From JBAVEL01 sp049587715 (GTDB taxonomy: Bacteria; Bacteroidota; Ignavibacteria; UBA10030; UBA6906), in the NCBI GenBank assembly GCA_049587715.1, contig JBAVEL010000057.1, positions 1 through 33,164 of the forward strand: a stretch of DNA of 33,164 bases, read 5' to 3'. Of this stretch, positions 1-7,800 are shown piece by piece. Below the pieces are notes generated by a model. It ran no database searches, was not told the DNA's origin, and saw only the letters and a program-made list of their open reading frames with translations. How positions within the stretch are numbered: position 1 is the first letter of the stretch; every line of letters starts with the position of its first letter. A program made the position numbers and the translations under genes.

Positions 1-1113
1 GGGCCGGTCGTCTCCGCCGCCCGGCCCGTTGTAGCGCGCCTCCCAGAGCCGTGTTCCATGCTGGTTGTACTTGATGGTCACGTAGTCGGACCCCGAGAGC
101 GAGTCCACTCCCGTGCCCGCCACAATCACGTTCCTCTGCACATCCACCGCCAGTCCGGCGGGGGAATCGGTTGAGTCGGCGCTTCCGTTGTACCGCACGG
201 CCCACTGCTGGACACCCGCCGCAGTGTACTTCACGGTGGCGAAGTCCGTCTGGGTTCCCGCACCCTCGCTGGATCCCGTGACGATCACGGAGCCCGCCGC
301 ATCCACCGCCACGGCCGCGGCCCTGTCGGAGAGACCCGCCCCGTCGTAGATCTTCGTCCAGAGGAGGTTTCCCGCGGAACCGTATTTCAGCGTCACGTAG
401 TCCGTGCCTCCTCCCGGTCCGGTGGTTGTCCCCGCCACAAAGACGTTCCCCGATCCGTCCACGGCGATCCCCGCCGCCCGGTCATCCCCGTGCGAGGCGC
501 CGTCATAGCGCACCACCCATTCCTCCTCCCCCGATGCGTTGTACCTGATGGCGGCAATGTCGTCTCCCGTGAGAAGGCCCCTGCTGGTTCCCGTCACGTA
601 CACATATCCCTGGAGATCCGCGGCCAGAGAGACGGCCGCATCATGGAGCCCCGCGGGTCCGTCGTACCGGGCGCTCCACTCCAGGGTCCCGTCCGATGTA
701 TAGCGGAGGGTGAGGAAGTCCGAAGAACTGTCGGCGCTCTGGCTGTGCCCCGTGATGCACACCGCGGAAGAGGGACCCAGCACGATGGCCGCGGGGGCGT
801 CATACAGGGAGGTGAAGCCGTCGAAGCGCTCAACCCATCGCTCCCCGCCCGATGTGCTGTACTTGAGGGTGGCCCAGTCCGCCGAGCTCCCGGGTCCGAA
901 GCTCTCCCCCGTGACGTAGGCGTTCCCGCTGTAGTCCACGGTGATATCCAGGGCCCGGCTGGAGGAGAGGAGGGGATTCCCGCCGGCAGGGTCCTCCCCG
1001 GCGGATCCTTCCCTCAGGGGGAATCCCGGAAGAAGCCAGAACAGGAGGCCCAGAACCGCCCCGGCCGCAGGGAGGGACCGGGTGAGCCGTCCGGAGAAAG
1101 TCTGTGTGCGCAT
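1..1113 (-). CDS. Secreted SBBP-type beta-propeller repeat protein (C-terminus cut by window edge)
   Basis: The frame opens at ATG 1113 and stays open for 371 codons to the window edge, so the C-terminus is missing. The first 40 residues form a signal peptide: arginines, then a hydrophobic stretch (AVLGLLFWLLPG). From about residue 55 there are six repeats of about 52 residues. Each contains a [GN]-x-[VY]-x-V-[TA]-G core, a D-[YWF]-x-T-[LVI]-K-Y segment and a W-x-x-R-Y-[DN]-G end, the pattern of SBBP (seven-bladed beta-propeller) repeats. Such proteins are exported and probably bind or display something at the cell surface; no catalytic motif is visible. It is divergent from the protease at 1285. 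The promoter at 1126-1154 leaves a leader of only a few bases, with no ribosome binding site before ATG 1113. Family assignment is secure; the role is unknown. Confidence 0.85.
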   Translation of the reverse strand, partial: MRTQTFSGRLTRSLPAAGAVLGLLFWLLPGFPLREGSAGEDPAGGNPLLSSSRALDITVDYSGNAYVTGESFGPGSSADWATLKYSTSGGERWVERFDGFTSLYDAPAAIVLGPSSAVCITGHSQSADSSSDFLTLRYTSDGTLEWSARYDGPAGLHDAAVSLAADLQGYVYVTGTSRGLLTGDDIAAIRYNASGEEEWVVRYDGASHGDDRAAGIAVDGSGNVFVAGTTTGPGGGTDYVTLKYGSAGNLLWTKIYDGAGLSDRAAAVAVDAAGSVIVTGSSEGAGTQTDFATVKYTAAGVQQWAVRYNGSADSTDSPAGLAVDVQRNVIVAGTGVDSLSGSDYVTIKYNQHGTRLWEARYNGPGGGDDRP

Positions 1114-1125
1114 ACGGTGTGTGTC

Positions 1126-1154
1126 AATCTATGACCCCGCCGCGGGAGAAGCAA
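1126..1154 (-). promoter_or_regulatory. Sigma-70-like promoter of the beta-propeller gene
   Basis: On the minus strand there is TTGCTT (1154-1149), exactly 17 bases, then TAGATT (1131-1126). The expected transcription start near 1119 lies about six bases before ATG 1113, implying an almost leaderless mRNA. Spacing and boxes match the other promoters in this window. Confidence 0.65.
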
Positions 1155-1211
1155 GCAGGTCCCCCGGCTGAGATACGGAAACCCGGGATGGAAGTTCGGG
1201 AGGGCGCCGCC

Positions 1212-1240
1212 TTGCGAATCAGGGCCTCTTTCCGTAGCAT
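1212..1240 (+). promoter_or_regulatory. Sigma-70-like promoter of the S8 peptidase gene
   Basis: TTGCGA (1212-1217), a 17-base spacer and TAGCAT (1235-1240) lie upstream of ATG 1285. The predicted start near 1247 leaves a leader of roughly 38 bases containing AGAGGA just before the ATG. Confidence 0.6.
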
Positions 1241-1284
1241 ATTCAGATAGATACGATAAGCGACACACGCTGAGAGGACTTTTC

Positions 1285-4113
1285 ATGGGGAAGATGGGAA
1301 GGAATATGGGGGGGAGGGCCGTTCTGATTGCTCTTCTGGCGGGCCTGGCGCCCGCCGCCTCACAGGCATCGGAAAAGCTGGATGACCGGCTTGCGAGGGC
1401 CCTTGAGCGGATGGGCCCCGAAGGCCGCATACCCGTCTGGGTGGTGTTTGCGGACAAGGGATCCTCCGAGAGCATGAGGGAGTCGGTTCCCCGCACGGTG
1501 GTCTCCGAACGGTCCCTCCGCCGGCGGGGGAAGGTCCGCCCCGAGGGCTCTCTGGTGGACTACACGGACCTCCCGCTGGATGAGAGCTATGTGGCGGGGG
1601 TGGAAGCCCGGTCGGAGCGGCTCCGCCAGCGCTCCCGGTGGTTCAACATGGTAAGCGTGCTTGCAGGGAGGGAACAGATCGGGGCGATCCTGGAGCTTCC
1701 GTACGTGAGCCGGGTGGAGCCGGTGGCCGCATTCCGGCGGGACCCCGGGGAAGGGGAGACCCCCGACAGCCCGGGAGGCGAACCCCCCGCGGGGAGGGGC
1801 CTCGGGCTCAACTCCCTGGACTACGGTCTCTCGTTCAGCCAGGTGAACCAGGTGGGTGTGCCCTCCGTGCACGATCTGGGGAACCGGGCCCAGGATGTGG
1901 TGGTGGGGGTTTTCGACAACGGGTTCCGGCTCCTGAACCACCAGGTCTTCGACACACTCCGCCCCCGGATCATCGCCACCTATGACTTTGTGGATCACAA
2001 GGTGAACGTGGCCCCCAACAATCCCGATCCCTCCTTCGGAGCCCACGGGGTGAACACCCTCTCCACCATCGGGGGATACCGCTCGGGCCAGCTCATCGGG
2101 CCCGCGTGGGGGGCAAGCTACATCCTGGCCCGGACCGAGAATGACAGCAGCGAGACCCCCGTGGAGGAGGATTACTGGCTGGCCGCCATCGAGTGGGCCG
2201 ACAGCATCGGGGTGGATGTCACAAGCACATCCCTGGGCTACATAGACTACGATCCGCCCTGGCCGAGCTGGACATGGCAGAACATGGACGGCAACACGAC
2301 CGTGATCACCCGTGCGGCCGACATGGCCGCAGGGCGGGGCATCCTGGTTGTGAACTCGGCGGGGAACGAGGGGTACAACGCCGCGCGCAACACGCTGGGG
2401 GCTCCGTCGGACGGGGACAGCGTGCTGGCGGTCGGAGCCGTGGGACCCACGGGAACACGGGCCGGCTTCAGCTCCGTGGGGCCCACCACATCCGTGCCTC
2501 CCCGCATCAAGCCCGACGTGATGGCGCAGGGAACCTCCGTGCGCGTGGCCAGCGCCACCAATCCCTCGGGGTACGGGTATTCGCAGGGGACATCCTTCTC
2601 GTGCCCCCTTGCGGCGGGCGTGGCGGCTCTCATGATACAGGCCCGCCCCACCGAACCCCCCATGGCCATCATCCAGCGGCTGAAGGCCACGGCCAGCCGC
2701 GCCTCCGCACCCGACAACCTCTACGGCTGGGGCATCCTGGATGTCCTGGCCGCCCTGAGGCCCGCGGGGGTGACGCTCGATGCCCCTCCCGACGGCTCCA
2801 CAGGCCACTCCTCTCTGGTGCAGCTTCAGTGGAGGAAGAGCGCCTGGGCGACGGGCTACGGGGTGGAGGTCTCCGCGGACTCCATGTTCGGAAGCGTCTT
2901 CCATGCGGACACGACCCTCACCGACAGCTCCGCCCTCATTGGGGGCCTTGCGGGCGGCACCAGATACTTCTGGCGGGCGGCGGCGCGGAACCTCTACGGC
3001 TGGAGCGGCTGGTCGGGGCCCCGGTCATTCACGACACTCCTCACAATCCCCCAGGCGCCCGCGCTTCTGGATCCGGGAGACGAATCTGCGGGCCTGGACA
3101 CCTCTGTCATCCTCCGCTGGAGAGGTGTTCCTCAGGCCGCCAGCTATGATTGCGAGATGGCCGCGGACTCTCTCTTTGCATCCCCCGTGTTCTCGGACTC
3201 GCTCATGACCGATACCGTGAAGGCGGCGGGAGGGCTGGACTTCCTGACCAGGTACTTCTGGCGTGTGAGAGGGGCAAACGGCGCGGGGAAGGGTCCCTTC
3301 TCGGCCCCGAGAACCTTCACCACCCGCATGGCGCCTCCCCCGGCGGCCGTTCTCACTTCGCCCCCCGACGGGGCGGGGGGCGTCTCCCGGCCCGTGACGC
3401 TCATCTGGCGGGCCGCGGAACGGGCGGAGCGCTACCGCCTGCGGGTTTCTCCACAACCCGGCTTCGGCTCCACCCTGGTGGATGACTCCACGCTCACGGA
3501 TACCACCTTCACCCCGGCGGGACTCCTTCCCTCCGGGCACTACTACTGGGATGTGCGCGCATCCAACACGGGGGGAACCGGACCTTCCTCCCCCGTATGG
3601 GAGTTCACCCTGGACGGCCGGGTCACGCGGGACTACCCCCTGGGGGCGGGATGGAACCTGGTTGCCCTCCCGCTTCTCGCTGCGGATGCATCCGCAGGGA
3701 CGCTCTTTCCCCTTGCTGTGAGCCCCGCCTACGGCTTCTCGGACTCCGCGGGCTACGCATCCGAAGACACCCTGAGACCCGGGAAGGGGTACTGGGTGAA
3801 GCTTGCCTCCCCCGACACACTCACCCTCGAAGGGGATGCGGTGCTGGAGGATTCCATCCACCTGGATGAGGGCTGGAACCTCATCGGGCCCGTCTCCGAG
3901 GAGGTGGACACATCGGCGGCCGTCACCGATCCGCCGGGCCTCTGCGGTTCTGTTTTCTACGGCTATGAGGGTGCGTACATTCCCGCCACGGTGCTGAAGC
4001 CCGGAGAGGGCTACTGGGTTCGCTCGAACGGGGAGGGGGTTCTGATACTCCGGGTGGCGGGGTCCGGACTTCTCTCGGGAAAGGGACGGAGGAGGGCGGC
4101 CGGGTCAAGGTGA
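1285..4113 (+). CDS. Secreted subtilisin-like (S8) serine peptidase with fibronectin-III domains
   Basis: This 942-residue protein begins with a signal peptide (residues 1-28, ending ASQAS). A pro-region of roughly 150 residues contains the inhibitor-like stretch VVFADKGS. The S8 domain has catalytic Asp211 (VGVFDNG), His254 (GAHGVNT), oxyanion Asn361 (NSAGNEG) and Ser437 (GTSFSCP), so all four key residues are present. The His motif is AHGVNT instead of the common HGTHV. From about residue 500 there are three fibronectin-III-like units with repeated 'Y.W[RD]VR/AxN' strands. The last 130 residues hold two 'GWNL[VI]' modules often seen at the ends of exported FCB-group proteins; no clear sorting signal is visible. 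It has its own promoter. It probably degrades extracellular protein or matures surface proteins; the substrate is not predictable. Confidence 0.9.
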   Translation: MGKMGRNMGGRAVLIALLAGLAPAASQASEKLDDRLARALERMGPEGRIPVWVVFADKGSSESMRESVPRTVVSERSLRRRGKVRPEGSLVDYTDLPLDESYVAGVEARSERLRQRSRWFNMVSVLAGREQIGAILELPYVSRVEPVAAFRRDPGEGETPDSPGGEPPAGRGLGLNSLDYGLSFSQVNQVGVPSVHDLGNRAQDVVVGVFDNGFRLLNHQVFDTLRPRIIATYDFVDHKVNVAPNNPDPSFGAHGVNTLSTIGGYRSGQLIGPAWGASYILARTENDSSETPVEEDYWLAAIEWADSIGVDVTSTSLGYIDYDPPWPSWTWQNMDGNTTVITRAADMAAGRGILVVNSAGNEGYNAARNTLGAPSDGDSVLAVGAVGPTGTRAGFSSVGPTTSVPPRIKPDVMAQGTSVRVASATNPSGYGYSQGTSFSCPLAAGVAALMIQARPTEPPMAIIQRLKATASRASAPDNLYGWGILDVLAALRPAGVTLDAPPDGSTGHSSLVQLQWRKSAWATGYGVEVSADSMFGSVFHADTTLTDSSALIGGLAGGTRYFWRAAARNLYGWSGWSGPRSFTTLLTIPQAPALLDPGDESAGLDTSVILRWRGVPQAASYDCEMAADSLFASPVFSDSLMTDTVKAAGGLDFLTRYFWRVRGANGAGKGPFSAPRTFTTRMAPPPAAVLTSPPDGAGGVSRPVTLIWRAAERAERYRLRVSPQPGFGSTLVDDSTLTDTTFTPAGLLPSGHYYWDVRASNTGGTGPSSPVWEFTLDGRVTRDYPLGAGWNLVALPLLAADASAGTLFPLAVSPAYGFSDSAGYASEDTLRPGKGYWVKLASPDTLTLEGDAVLEDSIHLDEGWNLIGPVSEEVDTSAAVTDPPGLCGSVFYGYEGAYIPATVLKPGEGYWVRSNGEGVLILRVAGSGLLSGKGRRRAAGSR

Positions 4114-4114
4114 T

Positions 4115-4735
4115 GTGTTGGACCTGAGCCCCGTCACCCTCAAGGGGCGGCTCGTGAACCTGGAGCCCCTGGAGGCGGCCCATGCGGGGGAGCTCTGGGA
4201 GGCGGGGCGTGATCCCTCCCTCTGGCGCTGGACTCTTGTATCTGTGCGCACCCGGGAGGATATGGAGCGCTATGTGCGGAAGGCCCTGGAGAAGGCCGGA
4301 TCGGGAACGGCCCTTCCCTTCGTGCACAGGGATCTCCGCACGGGCCGCATTGCGGGAAGCACCCGCTTCGGCTCCGTGGAGCATCACCACCGGAAGGTGG
4401 AAATCGGCTGGACCTGGCTGGGGAAGGCGTGGCAGAGAACCGGCATCAACACCGAAGCCAAGCTCCTGATGCTGAGACACGCCTTCTGCGGATGGGACTG
4501 TGTGCGGGTGGAGTTCAAGACCGACGTCCTGAATCACACATCCCGCCGGGCCATCGAGCGGATCGGGGGAGTGCAGGAGGGGGTGCTCCGCTCGCACCTC
4601 ATCACGGAGGAGGGGAGGGTGCGGGATACGGTGTACTACAGCATCCTCGCACAGGAGTGGCCCGATGTGGAAGGGCGCCTGGAGGGTCTTCTGAGCGGGG
4701 CGGGGGAGATGCCTACGCCCGCCGGAAGTTCCTGA
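4115..4735 (+). CDS. GNAT-family N-acetyltransferase (RimJ/RimL type)
   Basis: This 206-residue protein opens like the family, with 'LxGRLVNLEPLEAAHAGELW', then 'GSTRF' and 'VEIGWTWLGKAWQRTGINTE', the strand-turn-helix that binds acetyl-CoA pyrophosphate in RimJ/RimL relatives. 'VEFKTDVLNHTSRRAIERIG' is the signature second half. It should transfer acetyl from acetyl-CoA to a small-molecule or protein amine; the acceptor is unknown. The start is GTG 4115, one base after the peptidase stop; the overlapping ATG at 4113 leads straight to a stop. Its 3' end overlaps the convergent hydroxylase-like gene by 23 bases. Probably co-transcribed with the peptidase. Confidence 0.85.
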   Translation: MLDLSPVTLKGRLVNLEPLEAAHAGELWEAGRDPSLWRWTLVSVRTREDMERYVRKALEKAGSGTALPFVHRDLRTGRIAGSTRFGSVEHHHRKVEIGWTWLGKAWQRTGINTEAKLLMLRHAFCGWDCVRVEFKTDVLNHTSRRAIERIGGVQEGVLRSHLITEEGRVRDTVYYSILAQEWPDVEGRLEGLLSGAGEMPTPAGSS

Positions 4736-5483
4736 AGGCGAACACGAACTGCCTGAGATAGTGCCCGGGGAAGGGGGTCTTGAGGCCGTACTGGGCGGCC
4801 TTCTCCCCCGCGGGCAGGTAGGCCGTTCCGAACATCCAGTCCCAGACGGCCAGCTTGGTGGCGAAGTTCCTGTTCCGCCCCTTGCCCGTGGTGTGATGCC
4901 ACCGGTGCATCTCGGGGCCGTTGAAGACCTTCTGGAGAGCCCCCGAGCGGATGTCCAGGTTGGAGTGGATGTACATTCCCCACACCGCGCTTACCACCCC
5001 TTTCAGCGGAATCACCTCGGGAGAAGCCCCCAGAAGCACGATCGGCATGAACTCCACCGTCTGGTTGATCAGGATCTCCAGGGCATGCGACCGGGATCCC
5101 GAGAGCCAGTCCACCGTGCGGGGGGAGTGATGCGCTTCATGCAGCCGCCAGAGGAACCTGTTCCCGTGCTGGAGGCGGTGCATCCAGTAGATGTAGAGAT
5201 CGTGCGTGACCAGAAACAGAAGGAGCTGCCCCCAGAGGGGCCATCCCTCCAGGAGCCGCATCCGGGAGAGCCCCGTCCAGTCATCCACGTTCCGTATGAG
5301 GAAGGAAAAGATGAATATGCCCAGGATGTAGCTCTGGGCGATGGTGTAGAGAGCCAGGTCGTCGAAGAACCCCTCCCTGAGCACCTTCTGTCCGGGGTTG
5401 TAGGGGCGGATGCGCTCCAGGAGGATGAACACCCCTGCGGCCCCGATGATCAGGAATGCGGAGATGAGCTCCGCAGGGCTCAT
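4713..5483 (-). CDS. Sterol desaturase / fatty acid hydroxylase family membrane protein
   Basis: This is an integral membrane di-iron enzyme of the fatty-acid-hydroxylase superfamily. The histidine clusters are HDLYIYWMHRLQH, HEAHH and HRWHH, in the right order and spacing, between hydrophobic segments near the N-terminus (AELISAFLIIGAAGVFILL) and in the middle. Family members hydroxylate or desaturate lipids using O2. I chose ATG 5483 because GGGGAG lies nine bases upstream and the first membrane segment follows directly. GTG 5522, two bases after the NeuB stop, would add 13 residues but has no ribosome binding site. It is the last gene of the sugar operon, so it may modify a lipid carrier or anchor of the polysaccharide; that is inference. 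The substrate cannot be told from sequence. Confidence 0.85.
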   Translation of the reverse strand: MSPAELISAFLIIGAAGVFILLERIRPYNPGQKVLREGFFDDLALYTIAQSYILGIFIFSFLIRNVDDWTGLSRMRLLEGWPLWGQLLLFLVTHDLYIYWMHRLQHGNRFLWRLHEAHHSPRTVDWLSGSRSHALEILINQTVEFMPIVLLGASPEVIPLKGVVSAVWGMYIHSNLDIRSGALQKVFNGPEMHRWHHTTGKGRNRNFATKLAVWDWMFGTAYLPAGEKAAQYGLKTPFPGHYLRQFVFAFRNFRRA

Positions 5484-5524
5484 GCCCGCACTCTCCCCGA
5501 GGAACTCCCGCGCGGCCTCCACGA

Positions 5525-6418
5525 TCAGGTGTTGGGATGCTGGCTCACCCGCCGGAGCTTCCGCCTCTGGCCCAGCTCCTCTTCATAGACACGCTTCACC
5601 CCGTCCCCCAGGGACTTCTCGATGTCGCGGATGTTCGAGACAAGACGGATGAAGCCGCCCACCTCCACCGAAGCCGCCTGGTCGCTTCCCCACATGGACC
5701 GGTCCAGGGTGATGTGCCGCTCCACGAATGTGGCCCCGAGTGTGACGGCCGCCCATGTGGGGGCCAGGCCTACTTCGTGTCCTGAATAGCCCACGGGACA
5801 GGGAGGGAAGAGCTCCTTGAGTGTGGTGATCATGCGGAGGTTCAGCTCGTGGGGGGGGCAGGGATAGGTGGAGGTGGCATGGGCGATGAGGAGGTCCTTG
5901 GTGCCGATGGCCGCCACGGCGGCCCGGATCTCCTCCATGGTGGACATGCCGGTGGAGATCATCAAGGGGCGGCCCGTCTTCCGCTTGGCTTTGAGGAGCT
6001 CCGTATCCGTCAGGGATGCGGAGGCGGCCTTGTAACAGGGGGGATCGAACTGCTCCATGAACCGCACGGCCTCTTCGTCCCAGCAGGAGGCGAACCAGAG
6101 GATGCCCCGCTCCCGGCAGTGCCGGTCTATGGCGCCGTACTCGGATGCGCCGAACTCCACCCGGTGCCGGTAGTCGATGTAGGTCATGCGGCCCCAGGGG
6201 GTGTCCCGCTCGATGTGCCGCTGGTCTTTCGGGACGCAGAGATCGGGGGTGCGCTTCTGGAACTTCACGGCGTCGCACCCGGCCAGCACGGCCCCGTCGA
6301 TCAGCTTCCTGGCGATGGCCAGATCGCCGTTGTGGTTGATGCCGATCTCCGCGATCACAAACACGGGGTGGCCGTCCCCCACGGGTCTCGCCCCGAGTCG
6401 AACTTCCGCGCCCGCCAT
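5525..6418 (-). CDS. NeuB-family (nonulosonic/ulosonic acid) synthase lacking the SAF domain
   Basis: This 297-residue TIM-barrel enzyme has the NeuB signatures: FVIAEIGINHNGD at the start, AVKFQKR, 'KAASASLTD', 'ISTGMSTMEEI', 'GYSGHE' and 'ERHITLDRSMWGSDQAAS'. The family condenses phosphoenolpyruvate with an aldose or N-acyl-hexosamine to give a 3-deoxy-2-keto acid (sialic, legionaminic or pseudaminic acid type). Classical NeuB/SpsE proteins are about 340-350 residues and end in an SAF/antifreeze-like domain that covers the active site. This one stops just after the barrel. The loop usually written GPDH is GSDQ here. Three bases separate it from the KdsC-type phosphatase, suggesting a phosphorylated product is made and then dephosphorylated. 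The exact substrate is unknown. Confidence 0.88.
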   Translation of the reverse strand: MAGAEVRLGARPVGDGHPVFVIAEIGINHNGDLAIARKLIDGAVLAGCDAVKFQKRTPDLCVPKDQRHIERDTPWGRMTYIDYRHRVEFGASEYGAIDRHCRERGILWFASCWDEEAVRFMEQFDPPCYKAASASLTDTELLKAKRKTGRPLMISTGMSTMEEIRAAVAAIGTKDLLIAHATSTYPCPPHELNLRMITTLKELFPPCPVGYSGHEVGLAPTWAAVTLGATFVERHITLDRSMWGSDQAASVEVGGFIRLVSNIRDIEKSLGDGVKRVYEEELGQRRKLRRVSQHPNT

Positions 6419-6421
6419 GGG

Positions 6422-6997
6422 TTACCTCCCGTCACCTGGTGTGTGCGGCCCTCCAAGCTCCAGGATGAGGTCCGCGAACTCCCTGAACGCCCCGTGCCCG
6501 CCCCGGGCTCTCAGCACCACGTGCACCTCGGCCGCAATCGGGGCCACGGCATCCTGGGGGCAGGCCGTGAGCCCCGATGCCCCCACTGCCCGGATGATCT
6601 CCAGGTCGTTCACATCGTCCCCGATGTAGGCCACCTCTTCGGGATGCCGGCCCGTCTTCTTGAGGATGGAGGAAAGGGCCGTGCCCTTCTCCTTGACGCC
6701 CATGAAGAGGTGCTTCATGCGGAGCTTCACCGCCCGCCGGCGTATCATGGGGGAGATCTCGCTTGTCACGATGGCGCACTCGATGCCCGCTCTGCGGAGC
6801 AGATCCGCCCCCATCCCGTCCCTCCGGGAGAAGCGGTAGAGCTCCTCGCCCCTCGGGGAATAGTAGATGCCCGAATCGGTCAGGACCCCGTCGTTATCGG
6901 TGAGAACCAGCCGGATCCGGCCCGCCCTCCGGGCAAGCTCCGAGGCCGCCAGCGCGGGCTTCCGCGCCTCGTGTGTGCGCTTCACCATGCCGTCCAT
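6422..6997 (-). CDS. KdsC-type HAD phosphatase (3-deoxy-ulosonate phosphate phosphatase-like)
   Basis: This 191-residue protein is close to the KdsC length of about 190 residues. HAD motif I is TDNDGVLTD, with nucleophile Asp34 and general acid Asp36. Motif II is the Thr of IVTSE, the motif III lysine lies in GVKEKG, and motif IV is IGDDVNDLE. There is no cap domain, as in the C0 KdsC group that works as a tetramer. Relatives hydrolyse Kdo-8-phosphate or the phosphates of nonulosonic acids (KDN-9-P, Neu5Ac-9-P). Placed directly upstream of the NeuB-like synthase, it most likely removes phosphate from that enzyme's product. The start ATG 6997 overlaps the SDR stop by 16 bases; ATG 6988 is an alternative. 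Confidence 0.88.
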   Translation of the reverse strand: MDGMVKRTHEARKPALAASELARRAGRIRLVLTDNDGVLTDSGIYYSPRGEELYRFSRRDGMGADLLRRAGIECAIVTSEISPMIRRRAVKLRMKHLFMGVKEKGTALSSILKKTGRHPEEVAYIGDDVNDLEIIRAVGASGLTACPQDAVAPIAAEVHVVLRARGGHGAFREFADLILELGGPHTPGDGR

Positions 6998-7800
6998 CCT
7001 CCATCCACCACAAGGTTCGCCCCCGTCATGTAGGAGGAGGCATCCGAGGCCAGAAACACAAGCGCCCCCTTGTAGTCCGTGGGGCGGGCCATCCTCCCCA
7101 GAGGGGTGCGCCGGGAGTAGTTCCGTACGAAGTATTCATCCTGGGCGTTCTCCACGCCCCCGGGGGAGAGGGTGTTCACCCGGACCCCCGATCCCCCCCA
7201 GTATGCCGCCAGGAACTTCGTCAGGGAAATCACGCCCCCCTTCGTCACCGGGTAGGCCGCCGACTTGTAGAATGACTGCGTGCCGTCGGGTCTCCGGTAG
7301 AGGGCCTGATCCGGCGCCACCATCCCGTAGGTGGAGGCCACGTTGACGATGCTCCCCCTTTTGCGCCGGGCCATCTCGGAACCCAGGATCTGGCATGAGA
7401 GGAAGGTGCCCGTCAGGTTCACATCCACCGACTTCCGCCAGAGCTCCAGGGGGTAGTTCTCGAACTTCGAGAGCTCGGTTGCCGCCGCGGGGCTCTCGAA
7501 CATGTCATTGACGGCGGCGTTGTTCACCAGCACATCCAGGTCCCCGAACCTCTCCAGCACCTTCCTGAGAAGCTCCCTCAGGGACTCCGCCCGTGTGATG
7601 TCCGCCGCCCAGCCCTCCGCTTCCGCATGGAACTTCGCGCCCAGACTCCGGGCCAGATCCCGGCAGGCCTCCTCCGAGAGGTCCACCACCGCCACGCGGG
7701 CCCCCGCCTCGGCAAGGGCCTCGCAGTGGTGCCGTCCCAGGAGCCCCGCCGCCCCCGTCACCACAGCCGTCTTTCCCTTGAGGGAGAACAGGTCGTTCAT
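6982..7800 (-). CDS. SDR-family oxidoreductase, PtmA-like
   Basis: This 272-residue short-chain dehydrogenase has the nucleotide-binding motif TGAAGLLG, NNAAVN, catalytic Ser in VNVAST and the YPVTK Tyr-Lys pair, ending with the usual 'MTGANLVVDGGW'. The insert 'YRRPDGTQSFYKSAAYPVTKGG' resembles PtmA-type enzymes of flagellin-glycan and lipopolysaccharide loci. It probably uses NAD(P)H to oxidise or reduce a sugar-phosphate intermediate. The start ATG 7800 overlaps the aminotransferase stop as ATGA; the longer open frame upstream is only the antiparallel continuation inside that gene. In Campylobacter, PtmA works with legionaminic-acid genes, which fits the NeuB partner here, but the other legionaminic-acid enzymes (LegB, LegC, LegG) are absent from this window. 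Confidence 0.88.
   Translation of the reverse strand: MNDLFSLKGKTAVVTGAAGLLGRHHCEALAEAGARVAVVDLSEEACRDLARSLGAKFHAEAEGWAADITRAESLRELLRKVLERFGDLDVLVNNAAVNDMFESPAAATELSKFENYPLELWRKSVDVNLTGTFLSCQILGSEMARRKRGSIVNVASTYGMVAPDQALYRRPDGTQSFYKSAAYPVTKGGVISLTKFLAAYWGGSGVRVNTLSPGGVENAQDEYFVRNYSRRTPLGRMARPTDYKGALVFLASDASSYMTGANLVVDGGWTAW

Noticed and set aside
1360..2904. 514-codon open frame on the minus strand
   Set aside because: It is antisense to the S8 peptidase, whose catalytic residues are intact; its Gly/His/Pro-rich translation has no family resemblance. High GC makes long antisense frames common.
5849..7033. 394-codon open frame on the plus strand
   Set aside because: It is antisense to the NeuB-like, phosphatase and SDR genes and has no recognisable domain.
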